From the NCBI GenBank assembly GCA_041905595.1, contig JAYRKT010000014.1:1-64000 (forward strand): a DNA stretch of 64,000 nucleotides, in the 5' to 3' direction. This document shows positions 34,017 through 42,781 of the stretch, piece by piece. Below the pieces are notes generated by a model. The model ran no database searches. It was not told the DNA's origin and saw only the letters and a program-made list of their open reading frames with translations. How positions within the stretch are numbered: the first letter of the stretch is position 1; every line of letters begins with the position of its first letter. The DNA comes from Aliitabrizicola sp041905595 (GTDB lineage Bacteria > Pseudomonadota > Alphaproteobacteria > Rhodobacterales > Rhodobacteraceae). Made by a program: the position numbers and the translations under genes.

Positions 34017-34625
34017 ATGCCGCTGCCCAACCGCGTCCTGCCCACTGGCGAGATCGTCGCGGCGGCAGGGCGCGGGCTGTTCACCGGCAATCGCGGTATC
34101 CTGCATGACGGACAGCGGCGACTGGGCCGGGCGCGCTGGCGGCATCCGCACTGGATCATCTGCGCGCTGAGCTACAAGGACGTGCGCCGCCGGCCCATGT
34201 CACCCGGCACCTGGACAGAGCTGTTCTTCCTTGACGAGGCGGTTGCGCTGGCCGCCGGGCATCGCCCCTGCGCCCTGTGCCGCCGCGCCGCCTACGAGGC
34301 CTTCCGCGACGGTTGGCAGTCGGCAACGGGCAGCCGCCCGTCGGCCGAGGCGATGGACCGCACTCTGCATGCGGCCCGTCTCGGCGCTGACCGGCGCCAG
34401 CAGCCTCACCAGGCGGACTGGACTGCGCTGCCCTCCGGCACGTTCGTCTGGCACGAGGGCGCAGCCTGGCTTGTGGCCGGAAACCGGCTGAGGCGTTACA
34501 GCCCCGTGGGCTACGACGCCACCCTGCATCGCCCCGAAAGCGGCAGGGCCGAGGTCATGACCCCGGCCCCGATCGTTGCCGCGCTGCGTGCGGGCTATCA
34601 GCCCGTCTTGCATCCGACCGTCTGA
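34017..34625 (+). CDS. Conserved hypothetical protein with HRPCxxCRR motif
   Basis: A 202-residue soluble protein that I know only as a widespread hypothetical. It begins with NRVLPTGEIVAAAGRG and has a central LFFLDEAVALAAGHRPCALCRR motif with a Cys pair (CALC, about residues 82-85) suggesting metal binding, then an Arg-rich region. Signal peptide and membrane segments are absent. It begins 10 bases after the IalB-like gene and is convergent with osmC. Confidence 0.7.
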   Translation: MPLPNRVLPTGEIVAAAGRGLFTGNRGILHDGQRRLGRARWRHPHWIICALSYKDVRRRPMSPGTWTELFFLDEAVALAAGHRPCALCRRAAYEAFRDGWQSATGSRPSAEAMDRTLHAARLGADRRQQPHQADWTALPSGTFVWHEGAAWLVAGNRLRRYSPVGYDATLHRPESGRAEVMTPAPIVAALRAGYQPVLHPTV

Positions 34626-35057
34626 TCAGACGAGTTTCGCATCCATCGTGATCTCTGCCGCCTTGAGGAGGCGCGAGATCGGGCAACCCGCCTTTGCATC
34701 CGCCGCCGCCTTCTGGAAGGCCGCATCGCTTGCGCCCGGGATCCGCGCTTTCAGGTCGAGATGGATCTTCGTCACCGTCGGCGCCCCGTCGATGAAATCC
34801 AGCGTGACGGTCGCGGTGGTATCGATCGCTTCGGCGGTCATTCCGGCATTGCCAAGCTGCCCCGACAGCGCCATCGAAAAGCAGGCGGCATGGGCCGCGC
34901 CGATCAGCTCTTCCGGATTCGTGCCCTTTTCGCCCTCGAAGCGCTTGCGAAAGTCGTAAGGCAGGCCCGACAGTCCGCCCGAGGCGGTCGAGATCTGTCC
35001 CTTGCCGGATTTCAGGTCGCCCGCCCAATGGGCAGATGCCGAATTCTTGATTGCCAT
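34626..35057 (-). CDS. OsmC family peroxiredoxin
   Basis: A 143-residue OsmC/Ohr-type hydroperoxide reductase. The two redox Cys are in HAACFSMAL (about residue 58) and GCPISRLLKAA (about 123), as in OsmC. ASAHWAGDLKSGKGQIST is the typical N-terminus. Start 35057 is favoured because of the GGGAG site 7 bases upstream; ATG 35063 would overlap the preceding stop as ATGA and is also possible. It follows an exported protein gene in an apparent two-gene operon. Confidence 0.92.
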   Translation of the reverse strand: MAIKNSASAHWAGDLKSGKGQISTASGGLSGLPYDFRKRFEGEKGTNPEELIGAAHAACFSMALSGQLGNAGMTAEAIDTTATVTLDFIDGAPTVTKIHLDLKARIPGASDAAFQKAAADAKAGCPISRLLKAAEITMDAKLV

Positions 35058-35059
35058 AG

Positions 35060-35548
35060 TCATTCTCCCTCGTTCAAGGACGGCAACTTGCCGGCCGACA
35101 GGCATAGGATGGGGCGGACCGCTCCGGGGTCAAGGCCGACACAGGTGCGCCGATAGCCATGATCCGGGCTGGACCGATCCAGGCGGATCAAGCGCGGCAG
35201 CGGCCGATCCCTGCGGCAATCGGCGATGGCGAGCCCCACGACCTGCTCACCAACGGGAAACCCCGCGCCGAGCGGAACGATGGGGCCGCCCCCTGGCCGA
35301 AGGCTTGTGCGGTGCAACCTGCCTTCGGCCGTCCAGGAGGCGAGCATCTCCGCATCGCCGGCTCCGCGCTGATCGAAGATCAGCCCGTAACGGGCCGATG
35401 CCGAGACGGCATGAAAGCTAAGCTGAACCTCCATGAAACAGGGCTCGGGTCCGGCGGAAAACCGGGCATCGCTTGAACTGTCGGTCTGGGAAAGGGCTGT
35501 GCACGGCATCAATGCCGTGAAAGCCGCAAGAACGGCGGAGAGTCGCAT
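35060..35548 (-). CDS. Hypothetical exported protein
   Basis: A 162-residue protein with a signal peptide (about residues 1-20, ALSQ) and three later Cys (in GPEPCFME, IADCRRD and RRTCVGL). I do not recognise a family; the composition suggests a periplasmic protein. Start at 35548 rather than 35563 is chosen to give a proper signal peptide; neither start has a strong ribosome-binding site. It probably runs into osmC, whose start overlaps or nearly touches its stop. Confidence 0.65.
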   Translation of the reverse strand: MRLSAVLAAFTALMPCTALSQTDSSSDARFSAGPEPCFMEVQLSFHAVSASARYGLIFDQRGAGDAEMLASWTAEGRLHRTSLRPGGGPIVPLGAGFPVGEQVVGLAIADCRRDRPLPRLIRLDRSSPDHGYRRTCVGLDPGAVRPILCLSAGKLPSLNEGE

Positions 35549-35634
35549 GATGAAAATCCACAATTGAAAAGGTCGTCGTTAAATGCCGAGAGTGTTCCGC
35601 AGCCAGGGCTCTGGTGCAAGACTCAAGACGGCAG

Positions 35635-36393
35635 ATGACCGAGACCTATCCCAATGCACCCGCGACGCTGATTGCCCGCTGGCAAGAGCGGCGTACGCCG
35701 CTCGACTTCGGGCCGGGCGAAGCCCTGCCCGCACTGGACGCGGACCTTGTGGCGCTGGCGGGGCGGCCCGTGGCCGATCCCGGCCCCGACCGGCCGCGCC
35801 GGGCCAGCGCCTACGCCGTAAAGCACCATGCGCTGGCCTGCGAACTGGCCGGCCAGCCCGAACTGGTGCTGCTTCACGCAATCCTGATCGCCTGCCTGCG
35901 CAAGCGCGGCTGGCCGGACCACGCCCCGGCTTTGTTCCTGAGACTCTGGTCCGAACAGCCGGACTGGCTGATCGCCCATCTTCCGGACCGCTGGAAGATC
36001 TCGGCGGCCATCACCTTTGCCGATCACGGCGCGACCGAGGCGCAGCGGCGCCTTGGCCAGTCGCTGAACCTGCTGCTCTCGCTGATGAAGCTTTACGAGG
36101 CCGAGCGGCTTTATTCCGGTCGTGCCCCGGACCAGCCCTTTGGCCTTGGCCGCAAGGCCGACGCCCCGCTGCCGCTTGGCATGCCCGGCTTCTCGCTTGG
36201 GTCCGGCGGTCTTGACTACAACCTGCTCGCCCCGATCTGGGCCGAGGCGCAGACAGTCCCGGTGCTCGGTCCCCTTGCCTGTCACCTACTGGAGCGGCTG
36301 AACGGCGATCCCGGCACGCTGTTCCGGCGGTTGCAGGCGATGCGGGCGAGACGAGAGCAGCGGCGCAAGGGGGCGAATCCGGCCGATCCTTGA
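35635..36393 (+). CDS. Conserved hypothetical protein
   Basis: A 252-residue cytoplasmic protein, mostly helical, with no motif that I recognise. Segments KISAAITFADHGATEAQRRLGQSLNLLLSLMKLYEAERL and the C-terminal VLGPLACHLLERLNG look conserved. An ATG at 35614 is also possible; 35635 is preferred for its AAGACGG site. It lies between the exported protein (divergent) and the DEAD-box helicase (same strand, 114 bases downstream). Function unknown. Confidence 0.7.
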   Translation: MTETYPNAPATLIARWQERRTPLDFGPGEALPALDADLVALAGRPVADPGPDRPRRASAYAVKHHALACELAGQPELVLLHAILIACLRKRGWPDHAPALFLRLWSEQPDWLIAHLPDRWKISAAITFADHGATEAQRRLGQSLNLLLSLMKLYEAERLYSGRAPDQPFGLGRKADAPLPLGMPGFSLGSGGLDYNLLAPIWAEAQTVPVLGPLACHLLERLNGDPGTLFRRLQAMRARREQRRKGANPADP

Positions 36394-36507
36394 CCTGCGC
36401 ACGCTTTTCCGCTAACGGACCGGAAGGCTGCAAGGCCAAGACGCCGGGGCGCCCGGAACATGCGTCCCATACATCCATGCGGTCCGATACCGCATCCAAG
36501 GACGCAT

Positions 36508-38031
36508 ATGACCAAATTCTCCGACCTCGCGCTTGACCCGCGCGTGCTGAAGGCCATCAGCGAAGCGGGCTACGAGACCCCCACCCCGATCCAGGCGCAG
36601 GCTATCCCCCACGCCCTGCAGGGCAAGGATGTGCTTGGCATTGCGCAGACCGGCACCGGCAAGACGGCCAGCTTCACGTTGCCGATGATCACGCTGCTGG
36701 GTCAGGGCCGCGCCCGCGCCCGCATGCCGCGCTCGCTGGTGCTTGCGCCGACGCGCGAACTTGCCGCACAGGTGGCCGAAAACTTCGACGTCTACGCCAA
36801 GCACACAAAGCTCACCAAGGCGCTGCTGATCGGCGGCGTTTCCTTCGGCGAGCAGGACAAGCTGATCGACCGCGGCGTCGACGTGCTGATCGCGACGCCT
36901 GGCCGCCTGCTCGACCATTTCGAGCGCGGCAAGCTTCTGCTCAATGGTGTGCAGATCATGGTCGTCGACGAGGCCGACCGGATGCTCGACATGGGCTTCA
37001 TCCCGGATATCGAGCGCATCTTCTCGCTGACGCCCTTCACCCGGCAGACTTTCTTCTTCTCGGCGACCATGGCGCCCGAGATCGAGCGGATCACCAACAC
37101 CTTCCTGTCGGGCGCGGTGAAGATCGAGGTTGCCCGTCAGGCCACCGCCTCGGAAACCATCGAGCAGCAACTGATCGCGCTGACCCCCTCGCGCCGCGAC
37201 CGCAGCTTCTCGGAAAAGCGCGCCGTGCTGCGCGAACTCATCAAGGCCGAGGGCGAGGCCTGCACCAACGCCATCATCTTCTGCAACCGCAAGATGGATG
37301 TGGACGTGGTGGCGAAATCGCTCAAGGCGCATGGCTTCAACGCAGCACCCATCCATGGCGACCTTGACCAGTCGGTGCGGATGAAGACGCTGGACGGCTT
37401 CCGCGACGGCTCGCTGCACCTCCTGGTGGCGTCGGATGTTGCCGCGCGCGGCCTCGACATTCCGGCGGTCAGCCATGTCTTCAACTTCGACGTGCCGACC
37501 CACCCCGAGGACTATGTCCACCGCATCGGCCGCACCGGCCGCGCCGGACGGCAGGGCAAAGCCTACACGATCGCCACGCCCTCGGACGACAAGTATGTCG
37601 GCCAGATCGAAAGCCTGATCAAGAAACCGATCCCGCGGGGCGAAACCCCGGCCATCGAGATCCGCGAAGGCGCCCCCGACCGGCCCGAGCGCAGCGAGCG
37701 TCGTCCGTCCTCGCGCGACCGGGGCGAGAAACGCCCGCGCCCGGTGGCCGATCACGGCCGCGAGGCATCGCGCGAACCCTTCCGCCCGACGGAGACCGTC
37801 GAGGCCGTCGAGCCCGTGCGCGAGGAACGCCCCCGCGAGGAGCGCGCCCGTGAGGAACGGCCCCGCGAGTCCCGCCCGCGTGAGGATCGCAGCCGCAGTG
37901 GCGAGCGCCGTTCGGACAGCCGGCCCGACAACCGCCGCGAACAGCGGCGCGAGGATGCGCCCGTGGTCGGCATGGGCGACCACATGCCGGACTTCCTGCT
38001 CCGCAGCTTCGCGCCGGCCAGCTCGGAATAA
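36508..38031 (+). CDS. DEAD/DEAH box RNA helicase
   Basis: A 507-residue RhlE-like helicase. The Q motif (YETPTPIQAQAIP), AQTGTGKT (motif I), PTREL (Ia), DEAD (II, in VVDEADRMLDMGF), SAT (III) and HRIGRTGRAGR (VI) are all clear in the first 365 residues. The C-terminal tail (about 395-495) is very rich in Arg, Glu and Pro with short repeats of the type RPREERAREE, a disordered RNA-binding extension. It probably acts in rRNA processing, cold adaptation or mRNA decay. It is convergent with RNase J across a terminator. Confidence 0.94.
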   Translation: MTKFSDLALDPRVLKAISEAGYETPTPIQAQAIPHALQGKDVLGIAQTGTGKTASFTLPMITLLGQGRARARMPRSLVLAPTRELAAQVAENFDVYAKHTKLTKALLIGGVSFGEQDKLIDRGVDVLIATPGRLLDHFERGKLLLNGVQIMVVDEADRMLDMGFIPDIERIFSLTPFTRQTFFFSATMAPEIERITNTFLSGAVKIEVARQATASETIEQQLIALTPSRRDRSFSEKRAVLRELIKAEGEACTNAIIFCNRKMDVDVVAKSLKAHGFNAAPIHGDLDQSVRMKTLDGFRDGSLHLLVASDVAARGLDIPAVSHVFNFDVPTHPEDYVHRIGRTGRAGRQGKAYTIATPSDDKYVGQIESLIKKPIPRGETPAIEIREGAPDRPERSERRPSSRDRGEKRPRPVADHGREASREPFRPTETVEAVEPVREERPREERAREERPRESRPREDRSRSGERRSDSRPDNRREQRREDAPVVGMGDHMPDFLLRSFAPASSE

Positions 38032-38047
38032 GAGACCCGATACATGA

Positions 38048-38086
38048 AAAAGGCCCCGCAACCCATTGCGGGGCCTTTTCCTTTTT
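38048..38086. terminator. Two-way terminator between the helicase and rnj
   Basis: A 13-base perfect stem (AAAAGGCCCCGCA with TGCGGGGCCTTTT, loop ACCCAT) followed on the plus strand by CCTTTTT; the minus strand also ends in a T-rich tail. It lies 16 bases past the helicase stop and 14 bases past the rnj stop, so it serves both convergent transcripts. Confidence 0.85.
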
Positions 38087-38099
38087 CGACCGACGAAGA

Positions 38100-39773
38100 T
38101 CAGTCCGCCTGCAGCCGGCTGACCACCACCGTCACCTCGGGCTTCTTGCCGATCTCCTCGACCGCAACCTGCCGAACGATCCGGCGCACCGCCTCGTCCA
38201 GCTTGTCATCGTCGCCCAGCACCTTGCCGCCGCGTTCGAGGAACTCGGTCAGCTCTGCCTCCATCGTCTCGGCCAGCGACCGCCCGCCCTTGCCCATCTC
38301 GGGCAGGCCCATGATCTCGGCCCAGGCTTCGCCAAGCGGATCGTCGTTCTCGTCGAGGATGATGGTGATCATCACATGGCCGTTCAGCGCCATGCGGATT
38401 CGGTCGCGCACCACCCCGTCCATCGCGCCGATGAGTGCGGTGCCGTCGAGGTAAAGCCGCCCCGTCTCGATGTATTCGGCGACCTCGGGAATGTCCCCGG
38501 TCAGGTCCAGCATCATGCCATTGGTCGCGATCTCACCGTCGAAACCCTTGGACGCCGCCAGCTTCACATGCTCGCGCAGGTGCCGGTGCTCGCCGTGCAT
38601 CGGGATCACGACGCTCGGCTTGACGATGGAATGCATCAATTCCAGGTCCGGGCGGTTGGCATGGCCGGAGACGTGATAAAGGCCGTTCGCCTCGTCCACG
38701 ACATCGACGCCCATCTCGGAAAAGGCGTTGACGATCCGCAGCACGCCGCGCTCGTTGCCGGGGATGGTGCGGGACGAGAACAGGAACAGATCGCCCTCCT
38801 TCATCTCCATCCCGAGGTACTTGCCGCGGGCAAGCTGGGCCGAGGCCGCGCGCCGCTCGCCTTGGCTGCCGGTCACAAGCAGCATCAGGTTCTGGCGCGG
38901 GATATCCTCGGCTTCTTCCGGCGGAACGACCTTGGGGAAGTTGGCCAGCACGCCGGATTCGACCGCCGCCGCAACCATCTTCTTCATCGCCCGCCCCATC
39001 AGGCAGACAGACCGCCCCGCCGCCTGCGCCGCCTCGGCCAGCGTCATCAGCCGCGCCACGTTCGAGGCGAAGGTGGTGGCGACCACCATGCCCTCGGCCT
39101 TCTGCACCAGTTCCCGGATCGGGTCGCGCAGCGTCGCCTCGGACCGGCCGGCATGGGTTGAGAAAACGTTGGTCGAGTCGCACATCAGCGCCTTGACCGG
39201 CTTTTCGGCAGCCACTTCGGCGAACAGCTCCGGCCGCCACGCCTCGCCCACCAGCGGCGTGGGATCAAGCTTGAAGTCGCCCGAATGCAGGATGCGCCCG
39301 GCAGGCGTATCGATCACCAGCGCGGCGCTTTCAGGGATAGAATGGGCGACCGGAAGGTACTGCACCTTGAACGGCCCCGCCTCGATCACCTGCGGCCGCG
39401 CCTCGACCGTAGTGATGATCGTTCCCGGCTGTCCCTGCTCTTCCAGCTTCGCCCGCCCGATCAGCGCGGTGAAACGCCGGGCATAGACCTTGGCGCGCAG
39501 CCTGGGCCAGAGGTGGCCAAGCGCGCCGATATGGTCCTCATGCGCATGGGTGATGAAGATCGCCTCGATCCGGTCCTGCCGCTCTTCCAGCCAGCGCACG
39601 TCCGGCATGATGAGGTCGATGCCTGGCGTCGTCTCCATGTCGCCGAAGGTCACGCCCAGATCGACGACGATCAGGCGTTCCTTGTCCTCAGGGCCATAGC
39701 CATAGACGTAGCAGTTCATGCCGATCTCTCCCGCGCCACCGAGGGGGAGATAGATCAGACGGTTCGCAGTCAT
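38100..39773 (-). CDS. rnj: Ribonuclease J
   Basis: A 557-residue metallo-beta-lactamase/beta-CASP ribonuclease with 5'-3' exo- and endonuclease activity in mRNA decay and rRNA maturation. The zinc motif HAHEDHIGAL (about residues 76-85), GDFKLDP (about 165-171) and the beta-CASP segment followed by HVSGHANRPD and MHGEHRHL are characteristic. Length is standard. It is the last gene of the coaX-birA-nuo gene series, overlapping coaX by four bases. Confidence 0.96.
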   Translation of the reverse strand: MTANRLIYLPLGGAGEIGMNCYVYGYGPEDKERLIVVDLGVTFGDMETTPGIDLIMPDVRWLEERQDRIEAIFITHAHEDHIGALGHLWPRLRAKVYARRFTALIGRAKLEEQGQPGTIITTVEARPQVIEAGPFKVQYLPVAHSIPESAALVIDTPAGRILHSGDFKLDPTPLVGEAWRPELFAEVAAEKPVKALMCDSTNVFSTHAGRSEATLRDPIRELVQKAEGMVVATTFASNVARLMTLAEAAQAAGRSVCLMGRAMKKMVAAAVESGVLANFPKVVPPEEAEDIPRQNLMLLVTGSQGERRAASAQLARGKYLGMEMKEGDLFLFSSRTIPGNERGVLRIVNAFSEMGVDVVDEANGLYHVSGHANRPDLELMHSIVKPSVVIPMHGEHRHLREHVKLAASKGFDGEIATNGMMLDLTGDIPEVAEYIETGRLYLDGTALIGAMDGVVRDRIRMALNGHVMITIILDENDDPLGEAWAEIMGLPEMGKGGRSLAETMEAELTEFLERGGKVLGDDDKLDEAVRRIVRQVAVEEIGKKPEVTVVVSRLQAD

Positions 39774-40549
39774 GCCGTTTCCAGTTCCTTGTTGTAGCGG
39801 TGGATCAGCACCAGACCATGGCTGGTCAGGTCGTCCTCGACCGCATCAAATAGATCGAAACCCTGCGCGAACAGGGGGGCAAGCCCGCCGGTTGCGATGA
39901 CTTTCATCGGGCGATCACGTTCTGCCCGGATCTGCCGCACAATACCTTCCGCCAGACCGATGTAACCCCAGTAAACGCCCGATTGCATGCAGGCGACCGT
40001 ATTGGTTCCAATGGCGCGGGCCGGGCGGCTGACCTCGACATGCGGCAAGGCCGCCGCCGCCATGTGCAGCGCCTCGAGGCTCAGGTTGACGCCGGGCGCA
40101 ATGACGCCACCGATATAGGCGCCATCGGTATCAACGACGTCAAAGGTGGTGGCCGTGCCAAAATCGACGACGATCAGGTTGCCGCCGTGCCGGTCGAACC
40201 CGCCAACGGTGTTCACCAGCCGGTCGGGGCCGACAGTAGTGCCGGCATCGACCCGTGGCGGAACGGGCAACGCGCATTCCGGTTTGCCCACCACCAGCGG
40301 ACGGCAATTGAAATAGCGGTTGCACAGCACCCGCAGGTTGAAGACCACCCGTGGCACGGTCGAAGAAATGATCGCCTCGGAGATCGTCGCCTCGACCTTC
40401 GACAACATCATCAGCGAGGACAGCCAGACGAAATACTCGTCCGCGGTGCGCTTGTAGTCGGTGGCGATCCGCCAGGTCGACAGGAAGCGCGTCCCGTCCC
40501 AGATCGAGAAGACGGTGTTGGTGTTGCCGCAGTCGATGGCAAGAAGCAT
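39770..40549 (-). CDS. coaX: Type III pantothenate kinase
   Basis: A 259-residue ASKHA-fold kinase catalysing the first step of CoA synthesis. The phosphate motif DCGNTNTVFSIWDG (residues 5-18) and the second VDFGTATTFDVVD segment (about 127-139) are diagnostic of CoaX; the GVIAPGVNLS loop is also typical. Start 40549 is preceded by GGAGGG. Typical order birA-coaX-rnj of Rhodobacteraceae; it overlaps rnj (ATGA). Confidence 0.95.
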   Translation of the reverse strand: MLLAIDCGNTNTVFSIWDGTRFLSTWRIATDYKRTADEYFVWLSSLMMLSKVEATISEAIISSTVPRVVFNLRVLCNRYFNCRPLVVGKPECALPVPPRVDAGTTVGPDRLVNTVGGFDRHGGNLIVVDFGTATTFDVVDTDGAYIGGVIAPGVNLSLEALHMAAAALPHVEVSRPARAIGTNTVACMQSGVYWGYIGLAEGIVRQIRAERDRPMKVIATGGLAPLFAQGFDLFDAVEDDLTSHGLVLIHRYNKELETA

Positions 40550-40574
40550 GGGCACCCTCCGTTGGACTTGGGCG

Positions 40575-41342
40575 TCAGAAGAAGACTTCGGCGGCGGGAA
40601 TGGCGATACGCCCGCCGGGCTGGCGCAGGACAAGCGCACCACTCGCATCGACGGTCTCGAACAGACCCTCGTCGATACGCGAGCCGGTGCGGGCCCGGAT
40701 CGGCTCGCCCAGGCGCGCCGCATGGGCCAGCCAGGCCTCGCGCAGCGGCGGAAAGCCTTCGCTCACGAAGGTCGCCTCGCGCCGGGCATAGGCCGGGGCC
40801 AGCCGGTCGAGAAAGGCCTCCGGCGTAACCCGCAGGCCGGTTTCGGACAAGAGGCTGACCGGAGCCACCGCGCCGGGCTCGACCGAGGCCGGATCGGGGG
40901 CCGAGATCAGGTTGACGCCGATGCCGATGGCGAGGTGGCCCACCCGCGCGGCATGGCCCGCGCTTTCGAGCAAGATTCCGGCGAGCTTGCCGCCGTTCAG
41001 GAGTACATCGTTCGGCCATTTCAGCTGAAACGCCTCAGGCAGCCCGGTCAACGCCACCAGCGCATCCCGCAGCGCCAGCGCCGCCACGAAAGACCGCAGC
41101 GCCACGATCTCGGGCGCCTCCGTCGGATGCATCAGCAGCGTCGCGTAGAAGTTGCCCTTCGGGCTGACCCAGGGACGGCCGCGTCGGCCGCGCCCGCCGG
41201 TCTGCTCAAGACCAAGGATCCAGCAGGGGCCAGCCAACGCGGAGGCCAGACGGGCTGCTTCGGCATTGGTGCTGTCGACCGAGGGCAGGACGCGTCGCGT
41301 CACGCCCTCGGGCCAGGAATCGCGCGTGGCGTCAGCGCACAA
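40575..41342 (-). CDS. birA: Biotin--[acetyl-CoA-carboxylase] ligase
   Basis: A 255-residue biotin protein ligase without an N-terminal DNA-binding domain, so it is not a repressor. The ATP/biotin loop GGRGRRGRPW (about residues 52-61), KWPNDVL and GIGVNL are present. No ATG fits: translation probably starts at the TTG at 41342, overlapping the nuoN stop by 11 bases, which keeps the conserved WPEG...VDSTNAEA start; a GTG at 41303 is the alternative. It links the nuo operon to the coaX-rnj pair. Confidence 0.9.
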   Translation of the reverse strand: MCADATRDSWPEGVTRRVLPSVDSTNAEAARLASALAGPCWILGLEQTGGRGRRGRPWVSPKGNFYATLLMHPTEAPEIVALRSFVAALALRDALVALTGLPEAFQLKWPNDVLLNGGKLAGILLESAGHAARVGHLAIGIGVNLISAPDPASVEPGAVAPVSLLSETGLRVTPEAFLDRLAPAYARREATFVSEGFPPLREAWLAHAARLGEPIRARTGSRIDEGLFETVDASGALVLRQPGGRIAIPAAEVFF

Positions 41343-42768
41343 GCGTTTCGGCCGCGACGGCAGCGAGCGAGTCGATGCCGAACAGGTTGATGACACCCAG
41401 CACCATCGCTGCGGCAGAGCCCATCAGCATCACCCACTGCACCGGCGAGATGGAGCCGTCCAGACGGTCGCCCTCCTTGCCGAAATACATGTAGAAGACG
41501 ATGCGCAGGTAGTAGAACGCGCCGATGACCGAGGCGATCACGCCCAGCACCGCCAACCAGACCATGCCGGCATCGACGGCCGCCTTCAGCACATAGAACT
41601 TCCCGAAGAAGCCCACCATCGGCGGCACACCGGCCAGGCTGAACATCAGCACCAGAAGCGCGAGCGCCCGCAGCGGTTCCTTCTTCGAATACATGTTCAG
41701 GCTCTCGATGTCGGTGACCGGCACGCCGTCCTTCGACATCGACAGGATGAAAGCGAAGGTCCCGACGCTCATGGTGACATAGATCGCCATGTAGACGAGC
41801 ATCGCCTGCACGCCCTCGGCCGTGCCCGAGGCAAGGCCCATCAGCGCGAAGCCCATATGAGTGATCGAGGAATAGGCCATCAGCCGCTTGATGTCGCGCT
41901 GACCAATTGCGGCGATCGAGCCCACGAACATCGACAGCACGGCCAGCAGCGCCAGCACCTGCCCCCAGTCGCCGGGAATCTTGCCGAACGCATCCTGCGT
42001 GACCCGGGCCAGCAGGCCCATCGCGGCGACCTTCGGCGCGGCAGCGAAGAAGGCCGTCACTGGGGTCGGCGAGCCTTCATAGACATCAGGCGTCCACATG
42101 TGGAACGGCACCGCCGAGACCTTGAACGCAAGCCCCGCCAGGATGAAGACCAGTCCGAACAGCAGGCCCACCGGAACCTCGCCGCCAAGCGTCGACAGGA
42201 TGCCCGAGAACAGCGTGGTACCCGCGAAGCCGTAGGTCAACGATGCGCCGTAGAGCAGCAGACCCGAGGACAGCGCGCCAAGGACGAAGTACTTCAGGCC
42301 GGCTTCGGTCGATTTCACGCTGTCCCGGCGGATCGCCGCGATGACGTAAAGCGAAAGCGACTGCAGCTCGAGCCCCATGTAAAGCGTCATCAGGTCCCCG
42401 GCCGAAACCATGATCATCATGCCGATCGTCGCCAGCGTCACCAGCACCGGATACTCGAAGCGCAGAAGGTCGCGCCGCTCCATGTAGTCCTTGCTCATCG
42501 CGAGGACCGCCGCGCCGGACAGCAGGATGGTCACCTTGGCATAGCGCGAGAACGGATCGTCATTGACCATGCCGCCGAAGGCCGCGCGCGCCCCATCGCC
42601 TGCTCCGCCGATCCACAGAGCCAGCAGGACGAACAGGCCCGCCGTCACCCAGGTCAGAAGGCCCGCAACGGCATCCTTGCCGGTATAGACCGCGAAGAGA
42701 AGCGCGAGCATCGCATAGACCGCGAGGATGACCTCGGGCAGGACGATCTGGAAGTCGGTCGCGAACAT
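41332..42768 (-). CDS. nuoN: NADH-quinone oxidoreductase subunit N
   Basis: A 478-residue antiporter-like membrane subunit of complex I, one of three proton channels (with L and M), expected to have 14 transmembrane helices. The start at 42768 gives the usual MFATDFQIVLPEVILAVYAM N-terminus. Key residues of the proton path are in the TM7-8 region (KVSAVPFHMWTPDVYEG). It lies 14 bases after nuoM. Confidence 0.97.
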   Translation of the reverse strand: MFATDFQIVLPEVILAVYAMLALLFAVYTGKDAVAGLLTWVTAGLFVLLALWIGGAGDGARAAFGGMVNDDPFSRYAKVTILLSGAAVLAMSKDYMERRDLLRFEYPVLVTLATIGMMIMVSAGDLMTLYMGLELQSLSLYVIAAIRRDSVKSTEAGLKYFVLGALSSGLLLYGASLTYGFAGTTLFSGILSTLGGEVPVGLLFGLVFILAGLAFKVSAVPFHMWTPDVYEGSPTPVTAFFAAAPKVAAMGLLARVTQDAFGKIPGDWGQVLALLAVLSMFVGSIAAIGQRDIKRLMAYSSITHMGFALMGLASGTAEGVQAMLVYMAIYVTMSVGTFAFILSMSKDGVPVTDIESLNMYSKKEPLRALALLVLMFSLAGVPPMVGFFGKFYVLKAAVDAGMVWLAVLGVIASVIGAFYYLRIVFYMYFGKEGDRLDGSISPVQWVMLMGSAAAMVLGVINLFGIDSLAAVAAETLVR

Positions 42769-42781
42769 TCGGGCGGTTCCC

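Noticed and set aside
35060..35563. Longer start for the exported protein (35563)
   Set aside because: It would put extra residues before the signal peptide and lacks a ribosome-binding site; 35548 fits better.
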